The translations under genes were made by a program, and so were the position numbers. Shown here in pieces: positions 1 to 9,776 of a DNA stretch of 64,000 nt; positions within the stretch are counted from its first letter, which is position 1, and every line of letters begins with the position of its first letter. The notes below the pieces were generated by a model. That model was given only the letters and a program-made list of their open reading frames with translations. It did not search any database and had not been told where the DNA came from. Source of the DNA: Bradyrhizobium sp. CB82 (GTDB taxonomy: Bacteria > Pseudomonadota > Alphaproteobacteria > Rhizobiales > Xanthobacteraceae); assembly GCF_029714405.1 (NCBI RefSeq), contig NZ_CP121650.1, forward strand, positions 1,803,001 through 1,867,000, in the 5' to 3' direction.

Positions 1-2200
1 GCAGCTTTCTATAGGTCTCGACCGTGTTCTTCAGGATCTCCGGACCGATGCGCTGATCGTCGGTATAGTCGCAGGCCGCGACCCAGAGTCTGAGGATGTC
101 CGCTCCGGATTCCTTGATCACGGCCTGCGGCTCGATGGTGTTGCCGAGCGACTTCGACATCTTGCGGCCGTGCTCGTCCTGGGTGAAGCCGTGGGTCAGC
201 ACGATGTCGTAGGGCGCGCGTGCGCGCGTGCCGCAGCTCTCGAGCAGCGAGGAGTGGAACCAGCCGCGATGCTGGTCCGAACCCTCGAGATACATCACCG
301 TGTCCGTGCCGCCGTCGACCTTGCGCTTGATGCCGGCGAGGCCGGGGAAATGCACGGGATCTTCCAGCACGAAGGCGTGCGTCGAACCGGAATCGAACCA
401 GACGTCGAGGATATCGTCGACCTTCTTCCAGTCCTCATTGGCGCGACTCCCGAGGAAGCGCTCGCGGGCGCCGTCCATGTACCAGGCGTCGGCGCCCTCC
501 TTCTCGAAGGCCTCGCCGATGCGGGTGTTGACGGCCTCGTCCTGGAGAATCTCAGCCGAGCCGTCGCCTTTCTCGCGCACGAACACTGCGATCGGCACGC
601 CCCAGGCGCGCTGACGCGAGATCACCCAGTCGGGGCGCGCCTCGATCATGCCGTTGATGCGGTTCTCGCCCGACGGCGGCACCCATTGCGTCACCGAGAT
701 CGCGTGCAGCGCGCGGGCGCGCAGCGTGTCGCCGGACTTCGGCTTGCTGCTCTGCGCAATGTCCATGGCCCCGGGTCTGCCCGGGGCGCCCTCGATAGGC
801 TTGTCCATCGCGATGAACCATTGCGGCGTGTTGCGGAAGATCACCGGCTTCTTGGAGCGCCAGGAGTGCGGATATTGGTGCTTCAGCCGGCCGCGTGCGA
901 GCAGCTTGCCGGCATCGACCAGCGCCTTGATCACGGCGTCGTTGGCGTCGCCCTTCTCGCCCTTGTCGTTGATGACGCGCTTTCCGGCAAAACCCGGTGC
1001 CTGTTCGGTATAGGCACCGTTCTCGTCGACGGTGTAAGGGATCGCGGTCGGGATGCCGCGCGCATCCAGCTCGCGCGTATTCGCGGTCCAGACGTCAAAA
1101 TCCTCGCGGCCGTGGCTCGGCGCGGTGTGCACGAAGCCGGTGCCGGTGTCGTCGGTGACGTGATCGCCGGACAAGAGCGGCACGGTAAAGCCGTAGCCGC
1201 CGCCAAGCCCCTTCAGTGGATGGGCGCATTCGATCGCGTCCATGGTGTCGCCGGGGATGTCACGGACCTTCTCGTATGCCGTCACGCGCGCCTGCTTGAA
1301 CACCTCTGCGGCGAGCGCGTCGGCGAGGATCAGCAGATCGCCGGTCCTGGCCCAATTGTCGCTAGGCGCGTCCGTGACCTTATAGAGGCCGTAGGCGATC
1401 TTCGGCGAGAACGAGATGGCGCGGTTGCCGGGCAGCGTCCACGGCGTGGTGGTCCAGATCACGATGCTTGCGGAGGCGAGCGCGCCATGCGCGGGCGAGG
1501 TGACCGGAAATTTCACCCAAACCATGTCCGAGGTGAAGTCCTCATATTCGACCTCGGCTTCCGCCAGCGCGGTCTTCTCGACCACGCTCCACATCACCGG
1601 CTTGGAGCCGCGGTAGAGCGTGCCGTTGGCGGCGAACTTCATCAATTCGCGCGCGATCTGGGCTTCGGCCGGATAGCTCATGGTGGCGTAGGGGTGGGCC
1701 CAGTCGCCGATCACGCCGAGACGCTTGAACTCGTCGCGCTGCACGTTGAGCCAGTGCGTCGCATAGGCGCGGCATTCCTTGCGGAAGTCGACCATCGCCG
1801 CAGAGTCGCGGAAGTCGGGCTTCTGCTTGCCCTTCTTGCGATAGTGCTCCTCCTCGACCTTCCACTCGATCGGCAGGCCGTGGCAGTCCCAGCCAGGCAC
1901 GTAGTTGGAATCGAAGCCGAGCATCTGCTGGCTCTTGGTGACGAGATCCTTGAGGATCTTGTTCAGCGCCGTGCCGATGTGGATGTTGCCGTTGGCGTAG
2001 GGCGGGCCGTCATGGAGCACGAATTTGTCGCGGCCCTTCGCGGTCTCGCGCAGCTTCTCGTAGAGGCCGATCTCGTACCAGCGCTTGAGGATCTCCGGCT
2101 CGCGCTGCGGCAGGCCGGCGCGCATCGGGAATTCCGTCTGCGGCAGGAACAGGGTTTTGGAATAGTCTTTGGCTTCGGGCTTTTGCGGCTTTTCGGACAT
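1..2200 (-). CDS. ileS: Isoleucyl-tRNA synthetase, 3' end beyond the window
   Basis: Class Ia aminoacyl-tRNA synthetase that charges tRNA-Ile in the cytoplasm and edits misactivated valine. The first ~733 codons are present; the family is about 1000 residues, so the C-terminus lies left of base 1. The start ATG (2198-2200) gives [13 protein letters not shown]. The ATP-binding HIGH-type motif reads GNIHIGT near residues 71-77, and the second signature KMSKS is read near plus-strand bases 141-165. A long open frame on the opposite strand is a GC-driven shadow. The gene runs in the same direction as ribF, about 200 bases upstream. Identification is secure. Confidence 0.95.
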   Translation of the reverse strand, partial: MSEKPQKPEAKDYSKTLFLPQTEFPMRAGLPQREPEILKRWYEIGLYEKLRETAKGRDKFVLHDGPPYANGNIHIGTALNKILKDLVTKSQQMLGFDSNYVPGWDCHGLPIEWKVEEEHYRKKGKQKPDFRDSAAMVDFRKECRAYATHWLNVQRDEFKRLGVIGDWAHPYATMSYPAEAQIARELMKFAANGTLYRGSKPVMWSVVEKTALAEAEVEYEDFTSDMVWVKFPVTSPAHGALASASIVIWTTTPWTLPGNRAISFSPKIAYGLYKVTDAPSDNWARTGDLLILADALAAEVFKQARVTAYEKVRDIPGDTMDAIECAHPLKGLGGGYGFTVPLLSGDHVTDDTGTGFVHTAPSHGREDFDVWTANTRELDARGIPTAIPYTVDENGAYTEQAPGFAGKRVINDKGEKGDANDAVIKALVDAGKLLARGRLKHQYPHSWRSKKPVIFRNTPQWFIAMDKPIEGAPGRPGAMDIAQSSKPKSGDTLRARALHAISVTQWVPPSGENRINGMIEARPDWVISRQRAWGVPIAVFVREKGDGSAEILQDEAVNTRIGEAFEKEGADAWYMDGARERFLGSRANEDWKKVDDILDVWFDSGSTHAFVLEDPVHFPGLAGIKRKVDGGTDTVMYLEGSDQHRGWFHSSLLESCGTRARAPYDIVLTHGFTQDEHGRKMSKSLGNTIEPQAVIKESGADILRLWVAACDYTDDQRIGPEILKNTVETYRKL

Positions 2201-2400
2201 GAATGGTCTGGCTCGGAAGGGGCGCGGCAGGAATGCGATCACGATCGCGGGGTGAAACGACGAAATCCCGGTCTTGCGCCGAGCCAAAGCTCAGACGGAA
2301 GCCGGGCCGCTAATCCCTATGATGCACCGCGCAAACATGGGCTCTCCTTAGCAGCCGGGCGGCCAAATCGCAAAGGGCCGGAAGGGGCCGTTTTGGGGCC

Positions 2401-3372
2401 TCAGTCGAGGCTCCCCAGCTTCGGGAAGGCGTTGGGGGCGGCCGCCAGCAGGACCCGCGCGCGGGCGGAATCCTCGTCCATCTGGCGGATCAGCGGCTCG
2501 ATTCCGTCGAACTTCAGCTCCTCGCGAATGAACCCGACGAACGCGCAATCGAGCTCTTGCCCGTAGAGGTCGCCCTGGAAGTCGAACAGGAAGATTTCCA
2601 GGAGCGGCGCGCCATTATCGAATGTCGGACGCCGCCCGAAGCTCGCCACCCCCTCGAGCCGCTCAGCCCCGCACCCGATCCGGACCGCATAGATGCCGTG
2701 CTTGAGGGCGCAATTGGCATCCAAGCGGATATTGGCGGTGGGATAGCCGAGGTCGCGGCCACGCTTCTCGCCATGGATGACCTCGCCGGTCACGAACCAC
2801 GGCGCGCCCAGCATGGCGCTGGCCTCGTCGAGCTGGCCTTCGGCGAGCGCGGTGCGGATCGCACTGGAGGAGACCGGCCGCTCGTCGATATCGACATGCG
2901 GCTGGACGTCGACCTCGATACCGAGCCGGGGCGCCTCATTGACGAGCAGGCTCGGCGAGCCGACCCGGCCCTTGCCGAAATGAAAGTCGTAGCCGACCGC
3001 GATCCCGCTGACCCCGAGCCGGCCGATCAGGTCATGGTGAATGAAATCCTGTGCCGACGTCCCAGCGCGGATCTTGTCGAAGGTCATGACCACGGCCCCG
3101 GCAAGCCCGGTGCCGGCCAGAAGTCGCAGCTTGGCCCGCTCATCGGTGAGGCGGAATTGCGGGGTGTTGGGGCTGAAAAACCGTCGCGGATGCGGCTCGA
3201 AGGTCAGCGCAAATGCCGGCCGGTTATGCGTCCGGCCCATCTCCAGTGCAGCCGCAATCACCGCCCGATGGCCGAGATGAACGCCGTCGAAATTGCCCAT
3301 GGCGACCACGGCACCCCTTGGGATCGCCGAGGCGAGCGTGGAATCGCGGATAACGGTAAAATGCGGAGCCAT
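2401..3372 (-). CDS. ribF: Bifunctional riboflavin kinase / FAD synthetase
   Basis: Cytoplasmic enzyme that phosphorylates riboflavin to FMN and adenylylates FMN to FAD. The N-terminal nucleotidyltransferase domain shows GNFDGVHLGH near residues 27-36. The C-terminal flavokinase domain shows GEKRGRDLGYPTANI. At 323 residues it has normal family length. I start at ATG 3372 (MAPHFTVIRDST); the frame stays open for 22 more codons upstream, but these are not RibF-like. Upstream of ileS in the same direction, a common alphaproteobacterial arrangement. A second riboflavin gene (ribH2) lies at 27.6 kb under an FMN riboswitch. Confidence 0.95.
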   Translation of the reverse strand: MAPHFTVIRDSTLASAIPRGAVVAMGNFDGVHLGHRAVIAAALEMGRTHNRPAFALTFEPHPRRFFSPNTPQFRLTDERAKLRLLAGTGLAGAVVMTFDKIRAGTSAQDFIHHDLIGRLGVSGIAVGYDFHFGKGRVGSPSLLVNEAPRLGIEVDVQPHVDIDERPVSSSAIRTALAEGQLDEASAMLGAPWFVTGEVIHGEKRGRDLGYPTANIRLDANCALKHGIYAVRIGCGAERLEGVASFGRRPTFDNGAPLLEIFLFDFQGDLYGQELDCAFVGFIREELKFDGIEPLIRQMDEDSARARVLLAAAPNAFPKLGSLD

Positions 3373-3601
3373 CAGGGGAATTCTCTGGGGCGGGCGGATC
3401 GACGCGGGACCGTGACGTGACGCGCCAGGCGAAGTCAAGCCGGGGAAGCGACGCCATTGGGCAGGATTTCGGGGCTTTTCGGCAAGGCCCGATTAACGCG
3501 CTGTTTAACGCCTTGGTGCTAGTCCTTTGGAAATGGAACTGTGGGCGTCGGGCCCGGCAGTTCGATCGTTAATATTTCCTGTTGCGTTTGGGGGAGTCGA
3601 G

Positions 3602-3997
3602 ATGGCGGTTGATTTGTCGATGCCGGTTCTGGTGGTGGATGACTACAGCACCATGATCCGTATCATTCGGAATCTGCTGAAGCAGCTTGGCTTCGAGAAC
3701 ATCGACGATGCCAGCGACGGTTCGGCGGCGCTGAACAAGATGCGCGGCAAGAAGTACGGGCTCGTGATCTCCGACTGGAACATGGAGCCGATGACGGGCT
3801 ACGACCTCCTGCGCGAAGTGCGGGCCGATCCCAACCTCGCCACCACGCCCTTCATCATGATCACGGCGGAATCCAAGACCGAAAACGTGATCGCGGCGAA
3901 GAAGGCCGGGGTGAACAACTATATCGTCAAGCCGTTCAACGCGGCGACGCTGAAGACCAAGATCGAGGCGGTCTTCCCGGACATGGCGAGCGCGTAA
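3602..3997 (+). CDS. CheY-like single-domain response regulator
   Basis: A 131-residue protein that is only a receiver domain, so it probably acts by protein-protein contact (chemotaxis or a phosphorelay) rather than by binding DNA. The acidic pocket is VVDDYS, the phospho-acceptor aspartate lies in ISDWNM, and the conserved Thr and Lys lie in MITAES and YIVKPF. The start ATG 3602 is preceded by GGGGGAGTCGAG; an upstream in-frame extension from 3527 looks non-coding. It is closest in feel to chemotaxis CheY, but no che genes are nearby, so I give no symbol. Confidence 0.9.
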   Translation: MAVDLSMPVLVVDDYSTMIRIIRNLLKQLGFENIDDASDGSAALNKMRGKKYGLVISDWNMEPMTGYDLLREVRADPNLATTPFIMITAESKTENVIAAKKAGVNNYIVKPFNAATLKTKIEAVFPDMASA

Positions 3998-4025
3998 GGC
4001 GCGCCATCATCATCAGAGAAATTCG

Positions 4026-4153
4026 AATGCCCGGGCTTATCCCGGGCATTTGCGTTCTTCGACTGTCATTCCGGGGCGCCCGAAGGGGCGAAACCGGAAT
4101 CCCGAGATTCCGGGTTCGGTGCTGACGCACCGCCCCGGAATGACGACGAGAGG
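4026..4153. repeat. Rhizobial intergenic palindromic repeat
   Basis: A perfect hairpin (ATGCCCGGG, loop, CCCGGGCAT, 4027-4049) is followed by a second imperfect inverted repeat containing TCATTCCGGGGCGC and CCCCGGAATGACG. Both modules recur at 24.47-24.86 kb. The first hairpin sits just after the CheY-like gene and could end transcription, though it lacks a clean T run. Confidence 0.7.
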
Positions 4154-4161
4154 TCAGACCG

Positions 4162-5016
4162 TCACCACTTCAATTCGCGCATCAGCGCCTTCGGCGGATG
4201 GCCGAACAGCTCCAGCACCGAGGCCGGATCGAGCTGGTCGAGCCCCTCGAACTCCTCGGAATGGATGCCGCGGGTGACGAACAGGCAGTCGATACCGAAC
4301 TCGCGCGCGCCGGTTAAGTCGGTGCGCACGGAATCTCCGATCGCCAGAACGCGTCTGCGGTCGATCTGATGGCCCTGGCGCTCGCCGGCGAGCGCCATCG
4401 CGCGCTCGTAGATCGGCCGATGCGGCTTGCCGTAGAAAATGACCTCGCCGCCGAGCTCGCGGTAGAGCTCGGCGATGGCGCCGGCGCAATAGATCAGCCG
4501 GTCGCCGCGCTCGACCACGATGTCAGGATTGGCACAGACCAGCGTGAGCTTGCGCTCGCGCGCCTTCAACATCATGCCGCGATAATCCTCCGCCGACTCG
4601 GTCTCGTCGTCATAAAGGCCGGTGCAGACGATGTAGTCGGCCTCCTCCAGCGGCGCGAGCACTGGGTCGAGCCCGCGATGGATCGAGCTGTCGCGTTCGG
4701 GGCCAAGCCAGAACAGCTTGCGGCCGGGATGATCGGCGACATAGAGCCGCGTCAGATCGCCCGAGGAGACGATGGCGTCATAGGTCTCGTCGGCAACGCC
4801 GAGCTTGCGCAATTGCCGCTGCACCGAATCCGCCGGCCGCGGCGCGTTGGTGATCAGGACGACCGTACCACCCCGCTGCCGGAAATTGTGCAGCGCCTCG
4901 CAGGCTTCGGGGAAGGACTCGAGCCCGTTATGGACCACGCCCCAGATGTCGCTGAGCACGACGTCCACGCCCGCGACGAGCTCGCGCAGGCTCTCGACGA
5001 AATGCAGCGCGGTCAT
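4162..5016 (-). CDS. HAD-superfamily class IIA hydrolase (TIGR01459-like)
   Basis: A 284-residue aspartate-nucleophile phosphatase-type protein. Motif I reads LSDIWGVVHNG near residues 21-31: the nucleophile Asp is present, but Trp stands where most HAD phosphatases have the second Asp. Motif II is VLITNAP, the motif III lysine lies in FYGKPH, and motif IV is AIGDSVRTDL. The closest family I recognise is an alphaproteobacterial class IIA group of unknown substrate. NagD-like sugar-phosphate activity is possible but not shown. Confidence 0.85.
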   Translation of the reverse strand: MTALHFVESLRELVAGVDVVLSDIWGVVHNGLESFPEACEALHNFRQRGGTVVLITNAPRPADSVQRQLRKLGVADETYDAIVSSGDLTRLYVADHPGRKLFWLGPERDSSIHRGLDPVLAPLEEADYIVCTGLYDDETESAEDYRGMMLKARERKLTLVCANPDIVVERGDRLIYCAGAIAELYRELGGEVIFYGKPHRPIYERAMALAGERQGHQIDRRRVLAIGDSVRTDLTGAREFGIDCLFVTRGIHSEEFEGLDQLDPASVLELFGHPPKALMRELKW

Positions 5017-5031
5017 GACACGGATGGCCGG

Positions 5032-6456
5032 TCAGATGCGGCGCGCGAGCGCCGCATTGCCGGTGATGCGCTGTGGCGGCGGCGCGGAAGCCGTTTCGCC
5101 TGAGCTGGACGGGGCAAAGCCATTGGATCCCTGTTGCTGCGCCTGGTCCGGCGCGGCTCCGGCGGTAGCAGATGCACCTTCCGGCCGCAATGGCCGGGGT
5201 GGGGCGAACAGGAAACCCTGGCCGAATCGTACGTCGTAGTCGAGCAAGTCAACCACCGCGCGCTCGCCCTCGATCCGCTCGGCGATGAGGTCGATGCCGA
5301 AGCGGCCGAGCAGGTCGGACAGGTCGGATGGATGGATGTCCGAGGTGGAGGCCTGTTTGGGATCGAGCAGCAGCGCTGCCGGCACCTTGATGAAGCGTAC
5401 GCCGCGGTCGGCGAGCTCGCGCGGCTCGATGCGCAAGTCCGTGAAGTGGTCGATCGAGAAGCGGAAGCCGCGCTGGGCGAGAGCTGCGAGGTTCTCTGTT
5501 TCGGCCGGGCCAAGGTTGCGGAATGTCGACTGCTTGAATTCGAGCACCAGCGAGGGCGCGAGCGCCCGGTTGGCCTCGAGGAAGTCGAGGCATTGCGCAA
5601 ATGTCGTGGAGTTGCCGAGTGTGGAGGCCGCGATGTTGCAGAACACGCCGACGTCCTTGTTGCGTACCATCAGCCGGCGCAGTACCTGCACACAGCGCAA
5701 CATGACCATGTTGTCGATGCGTCCGATGAGCCCCGAGGCCTCCGCGATGCTGATGAACTCCTCGGCCGCGATGAACTGGTCGCGCTCGTCGCGCACCCGC
5801 GTCACCGCCTCGTAGAAGCGGACCTTGCGCTGCGGCAGCGTCACCATCGGCTGGAGGAAGATGTCGATACGGTTCTCGTCGATCGCGTTACGCAGCGCCG
5901 CGAGCAGTTGCGTCTGGTTGCGGACACCAGCGGTCGCGACGGGAGCAGTCGGGGATGCCGGCGGAACCGGGGGCGTCGCGGCCGGCCTGGCCTCCGGCGC
6001 TGCCAGCATTTCATGCGCCGTCCCGGCTTCCGGCTGCGCGGCGGGCGCGCCCGTCGCCAGCAGGTCATCATGCGTCGCCACGGTGGCGGCGAGCTGCTTG
6101 ACGAGGCCGCCGAGCTCATTGATCTCGCCGACCACCGACTGGACGCGGTCTGCGTTGGCGGAATTGGCGGATGCGACGCGCCCTTCGACCGCCGCGAGGC
6201 GGCGGCCGAATTCGGCGACCTGGCGGGCCAGATCGGCAGTTCCGCGCGACAGATCGGCGATCTGGTTGCCGACGTCGCTGCGGTCGCGCAGGCGCATCGA
6301 GACCGCGTTGTACAGGATCAGGCAGGTCAGCGCGGTCAGCGCCACGATCGCGGATTCGGTTCCGTTGATGCCGGCCACCGAATGCAGGACGAGGCCGAGC
6401 GAAGCTGCGACCAGCACCATGCAGATGGCGATGAAGATCGTAGAAATACGGATCAT
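5032..6456 (-). CDS. Membrane-anchored protein with a degenerate EAL domain
   Basis: A 474-residue protein with two N-terminal hydrophobic segments (residues ~4-50), a probable coiled coil (~65-120), an Ala/Pro-rich linker (~140-180) and an EAL domain (~190-430). EAL enzymes hydrolyse cyclic di-GMP using a metal site. Here the signature reads FYEAVTRVR, the ELTE-type motif reads LEFKQS, the DDFG-type motif reads SIDHFTD and the KID-type motif reads IKVPA. Several metal ligands therefore appear lost. I infer a c-di-GMP-binding or scaffold role rather than phosphodiesterase activity. Confidence 0.85.
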   Translation of the reverse strand: MIRISTIFIAICMVLVAASLGLVLHSVAGINGTESAIVALTALTCLILYNAVSMRLRDRSDVGNQIADLSRGTADLARQVAEFGRRLAAVEGRVASANSANADRVQSVVGEINELGGLVKQLAATVATHDDLLATGAPAAQPEAGTAHEMLAAPEARPAATPPVPPASPTAPVATAGVRNQTQLLAALRNAIDENRIDIFLQPMVTLPQRKVRFYEAVTRVRDERDQFIAAEEFISIAEASGLIGRIDNMVMLRCVQVLRRLMVRNKDVGVFCNIAASTLGNSTTFAQCLDFLEANRALAPSLVLEFKQSTFRNLGPAETENLAALAQRGFRFSIDHFTDLRIEPRELADRGVRFIKVPAALLLDPKQASTSDIHPSDLSDLLGRFGIDLIAERIEGERAVVDLLDYDVRFGQGFLFAPPRPLRPEGASATAGAAPDQAQQQGSNGFAPSSSGETASAPPPQRITGNAALARRI

Positions 6457-6538
6457 GGCGCGTCAGTTGCTCCCCCAAGCGGCACGACCTTAGCATCAAT
6501 GTTGATTCGCGGGGCAGTGATCTTGCGACAGGCTCGAC

Positions 6539-7669
6539 TTAGCTCGGCGCGGCTGCGCCGACCGTATCGGCCGAGACGGCCTGCCTGCTGCCGAGCGGCT
6601 TGGGCTTGCCCGTGGTGGTATCCCGCAAGGTCTGCCGCTCGATTTCCGAGTTCAGCTCGGCTCCGAACATGATGACGATGGCGGACATCCACATCCACAT
6701 CATCAACCCGATCGCTGCGCCCAGCGAACCGTAGGTGGCGTTGTAGTTGGCGAATTCCGAGAGATACCAGGAGAGCAGTGCCGAGCCGGCGATCCACAGG
6801 ACGGATGCCGTTACCGCGCCGATGCTGAGCCATTCCCAGCGCGCGGCGTCGCGGCTGGGCGCGAAGCGGTAGAGGATGGCGAGCGCGACCAGCAGGATGA
6901 CGAACAGCAGCGGCCATCGCGCCATCGCGACGATCAGCTTGCTGTCCGGCGCGAGCCCGAGATGGTTCAGCGCGAGCGGGAATGCGACCACGGCACCGAC
7001 CATCAAGAGGAGCGCGGCAATGCCGCCGACCGTGAAAGCCAGCGACACCAGATTGAGTCGGATGAAGCTGCGCTTTTCGCGCTCCTCATAAGCGACGTTG
7101 AGCGCGTCGATGATCGATTTGACGCCGGCATTGGCACTCCAGATCGCCAGCACCAGACCGAACAGAAAGGTGGCGCCAAGCGCCGTGTTGCCCTTCGACA
7201 CCACCCGCCCGATCTGGTCCTCGATGATCTGGAACGTGCCCTCGGGCAGCATCATCGCGAGCGTCTGGAGGTTGGCGCTGATGGTGGAGGGGTTGGCGAA
7301 CAGCCCATAAAAGGAGACGAGCGCGGTGACGGCGGGAAAAATCGCGAGCAATCCAAAGAAGACCACGCCGCCGGCGGTTGCGAGCAGGCGATCCTCGTCG
7401 ATGCGCTGGTAGGTACGCCAGAGAATGTCCTTCCAGCCGGCGAAGGGAATCTTGAACGGGCTTCTGGACCGGCGGCCACGGCCGGGCTGCAAGGCGGCGC
7501 GAGCGGGATTGGTTTCGGGCGAGTTGCCTTCCGCGTTGCGGCGGTCCTCGACAGCGGCGGATCGCGACGAAACGTAGTCCTGAAAGTAGCGTTCCGCCGT
7601 CAGCACCAACACCGTCGTGGCGCCGACGAGCAGCCAATCGTCGAGCTGCTCGCGCCGTGGCGTCATCAT
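6539..7669 (-). CDS. YihY/BrkB-family inner-membrane protein
   Basis: A 376-residue polytopic membrane protein of the YihY (virulence factor BrkB) family, with about six hydrophobic segments after a hydrophilic N-terminal ~80 residues. The family landmark FFGLLAIFPAVTALVSFYGL is visible near residues 103-122. These proteins were once misnamed ribonuclease BN; their function is not established. The start codon overlaps the stop of the upstream holin-like gene by four bases (7666-7669), so the two are co-translated. Confidence 0.9.
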   Translation of the reverse strand: MMTPRREQLDDWLLVGATTVLVLTAERYFQDYVSSRSAAVEDRRNAEGNSPETNPARAALQPGRGRRSRSPFKIPFAGWKDILWRTYQRIDEDRLLATAGGVVFFGLLAIFPAVTALVSFYGLFANPSTISANLQTLAMMLPEGTFQIIEDQIGRVVSKGNTALGATFLFGLVLAIWSANAGVKSIIDALNVAYEEREKRSFIRLNLVSLAFTVGGIAALLLMVGAVVAFPLALNHLGLAPDSKLIVAMARWPLLFVILLVALAILYRFAPSRDAARWEWLSIGAVTASVLWIAGSALLSWYLSEFANYNATYGSLGAAIGLMMWMWMSAIVIMFGAELNSEIERQTLRDTTTGKPKPLGSRQAVSADTVGAAAPS

Positions 7670-8253
7670 GCGTCCAATCGATGGCTGTGGCGCCTCCGGC
7701 GCGCCGCGGTCAAACCCAATAGGCCGACGGCTGCGAGCATCAGGCCGAGCTGCACCGAGCGGTTGCCCCGGACCGGCGAACCGCTGTTGCGATGGCCCTT
7801 TTCGCCCGGCGCGAGCGGCACCAGCGGGATCGTGGTTGCGACCTCCTTCACGGCCTCCTTGACCGTTCCACGCGGAATCCGGGGCGTGGCAATCGCAACC
7901 CGCAGCCGGCTTGCGAGCGGAACGACCGCTTTGGGCCGGCGCTTCATCTGGGCCATTGCGAAGCCGGCACAGATCGCCGCCAGCCCCAGAAGCACCGCGC
8001 CGACGGCGCCGAAGGCCCAGAACATTCCGTAGGTGAGCTCGACCCAGCGGAACAGCGCCATCAGCCCGACGAAAAAGGCCGCGATGACGAACAGGCCTGC
8101 CACCGCGAAGAGGCCGGCGGCCACCGCATAGGACGTCGCCTTGCCGGTGGCCTGGCTGGTGCGATCGCGCAAATACGACCGCGTGACGCGCTTGAGGTGG
8201 TTGAGCTTGAGCGCCATTCCGGCGCGCAGCAATTCGCCCGATGGCGCAAGCAT
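7666..8253 (-). CDS. Holin-superfamily-like small membrane protein
   Basis: A 195-residue protein with two adjacent hydrophobic segments at about residues 40-90 (AVAAGLFAVAGLFVIAAFFV and AVLLGLAAICAGFAMA), a basic tail and a further short hydrophobic stretch before the C-terminus. It resembles the phage-holin-family membrane proteins that often pair with yihY in rhizobia. The start was set at ATG 8253, which has GGAGG nine bases upstream; a longer frame to 8340 would touch prmB. It is not evidence of phage here. Confidence 0.75.
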   Translation of the reverse strand: MLAPSGELLRAGMALKLNHLKRVTRSYLRDRTSQATGKATSYAVAAGLFAVAGLFVIAAFFVGLMALFRWVELTYGMFWAFGAVGAVLLGLAAICAGFAMAQMKRRPKAVVPLASRLRVAIATPRIPRGTVKEAVKEVATTIPLVPLAPGEKGHRNSGSPVRGNRSVQLGLMLAAVGLLGLTAARRRRHSHRLDA

Positions 8254-8339
8254 GCGAAACATCCTCCAGCGGCCGAGGCTTACGGTATTATTGGTGGATG
8301 AACGTGGAGGCGTTTGACTTGTTCCGGCCGCGGCTCGCA

Positions 8340-9299
8340 TCAGCCGAGATCGGCGGCCGCGATCCAGAACACCTCACCCTCGCTGTCCTCGGTGTCGAGC
8401 CAGAGCAGCGGCAGTTCGGGGAACGCCTCATCGATCCGGTCGCGGCCGCGGCCGATCTCGCACAGCAGTCCGCCCTCGGGCGTGAGGTACCGAGGTGCCT
8501 GGTGCAGGATGCGGCGCACGACATCGAGCCCGTCGGCGCCGCCATCGAAGGCGAGTCTTGGTTCGGCGCGGCATTCCGGCGGCAGTGACGCCATCCCTTC
8601 CGCATCGACGTAGGGCGGGTTTGAGATGATCAAATCGTAGCGCGCGTTGCCGAGCGGCGCGAACAGGTCACCGCGATGGAGCGTGACGCGATCCTCGAGG
8701 GCATAGTCGGCAACGTTGCGCGCGGCAACTTCGATCGCCCCCTTGGAAATATCGACGGCGTCGACTTGCGCATTCGGGAAGTGCTGCGCAGCGAGGATCG
8801 CAAGGCAGCCGGAGCCGGTGCAGAGATCGAGCACGCGCTCGACGGCAATCGGATCGTCGATCAGCGAGCCGGCCTCGCCGTCACCGCCGAAATGCGAATC
8901 CAGGAGCTCGCCGATGAAGGAGCGCGGTACGATCACGCGCTCGTCGACGTAGAAGGGCAGGCCGCGCATATAGATCTTGTTGACGAGATAGGCGGTCGGC
9001 TTGCGCGTGGTGACGCGCGCATTGATCAGCGCAAGGATGGACTTGCCTTCGGCCGCGGTGACGCGAGCATTGGTAAAGGTCTCGAGCTGCTCGGGATTGA
9101 GGTGCAGGGCTTCGCAGACCAGGAAGGCAGCCTCGGCCACCGGATCGGTCGTGCCATGCGCGAAGGCAAGCTTGGCCTCATTGAAGCGGCTCACCGCATA
9201 GCGGACGAAATCGAGCAGCGTCACGAGCTCGCCGGTTGCGACCTTCGCAAGCTCCGGTATGGCGCGCCCGCGCGTGGTCTTCCTGGATGCTTTTGCCAT
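8340..9299 (-). CDS. prmB: 50S ribosomal protein L3 N5-glutamine methyltransferase
   Basis: A SAM-dependent methyltransferase that modifies a glutamine of ribosomal protein L3. The catalytic NPPY motif (IISNPPYVDAEG) and the SAM-binding DLCTGSGCLAIL stretch are both present in the expected order. The helical N-terminal domain (LDFVRYAVSRFNEA) points to PrmB rather than PrmC. Length (319 residues) is normal. The ATG overlaps the moaE stop by one base (TGATG type), so it is the last gene of a moaE-prmB unit. Confidence 0.93.
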   Translation of the reverse strand: MAKASRKTTRGRAIPELAKVATGELVTLLDFVRYAVSRFNEAKLAFAHGTTDPVAEAAFLVCEALHLNPEQLETFTNARVTAAEGKSILALINARVTTRKPTAYLVNKIYMRGLPFYVDERVIVPRSFIGELLDSHFGGDGEAGSLIDDPIAVERVLDLCTGSGCLAILAAQHFPNAQVDAVDISKGAIEVAARNVADYALEDRVTLHRGDLFAPLGNARYDLIISNPPYVDAEGMASLPPECRAEPRLAFDGGADGLDVVRRILHQAPRYLTPEGGLLCEIGRGRDRIDEAFPELPLLWLDTEDSEGEVFWIAAADLG

Positions 9300-9766
9300 C
9301 AGGATTTGGTCCAGCGTGCAGCCGCCTGGTCGTCGCGGGTGTTAGCCTCGACCCAGCCGGCACCGGTGGCGCTCTCTTCCTTCTTCCAGAATGGCGCGCT
9401 TGTTTTCAGGTAGTCCATCAGGAATTCGGCCGCCTGGAACGCAGCCTGGCGATGCTGCGAGGCCGTCACCACCAGCACGATGTTTTCGCCGGGCGTGAGC
9501 CGGCCGACGCGATGTATGACGGTGATGCCGTCGAGCGGCCAGCGCGAGATGGCCTCATCGACGTGGCGCTTGATCTCCTCTTCCGCCATGCCCGGATAGT
9601 GTTCCAGCGTCAGCGCCGAAATCTTCGCGCTGCCCTCGTCGCCGCGGCAGATGCCGGAGAAGCTCACGACCGCGCCGATGTCGGTGCGATCGTTCGTCAG
9701 CGCAGCGATCTCGCGCGCGACGTCGAAATCGTCTTGCTGGATGCGGATGGTGACGGGGCCCGACAT
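9299..9766 (-). CDS. moaE: Molybdopterin synthase catalytic subunit
   Basis: The large subunit of molybdopterin synthase, which transfers two sulfurs from thiocarboxylated MoaD to cyclic pyranopterin monophosphate in molybdenum cofactor synthesis. Family signatures are VSFSGICRGDE, LEHYPGMAE, IHRVGRLTPGE and the lysine-bearing PFWKKE near the C-terminus. It has 155 residues, which is normal. moaD lies 10 bases upstream in the same direction, so the two subunits are made together. Confidence 0.95.
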   Translation of the reverse strand: MSGPVTIRIQQDDFDVAREIAALTNDRTDIGAVVSFSGICRGDEGSAKISALTLEHYPGMAEEEIKRHVDEAISRWPLDGITVIHRVGRLTPGENIVLVVTASQHRQAAFQAAEFLMDYLKTSAPFWKKEESATGAGWVEANTRDDQAAARWTKS

Positions 9767-9776
9767 GCGCGTGACG

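Noticed and set aside
170..2566. A 798-codon open frame on the plus strand
   Set aside because: It lies opposite ileS and the end of ribF. Its protein is rich in Arg, Ala, Val, Gly and His without domains, typical of antisense frames in GC-rich genes.
7666..8253. Holin-like membrane protein as evidence for a prophage at 8 kb
   Set aside because: The gene pairs with yihY and lies among housekeeping genes; this holin-superfamily label is common for chromosomal membrane proteins.
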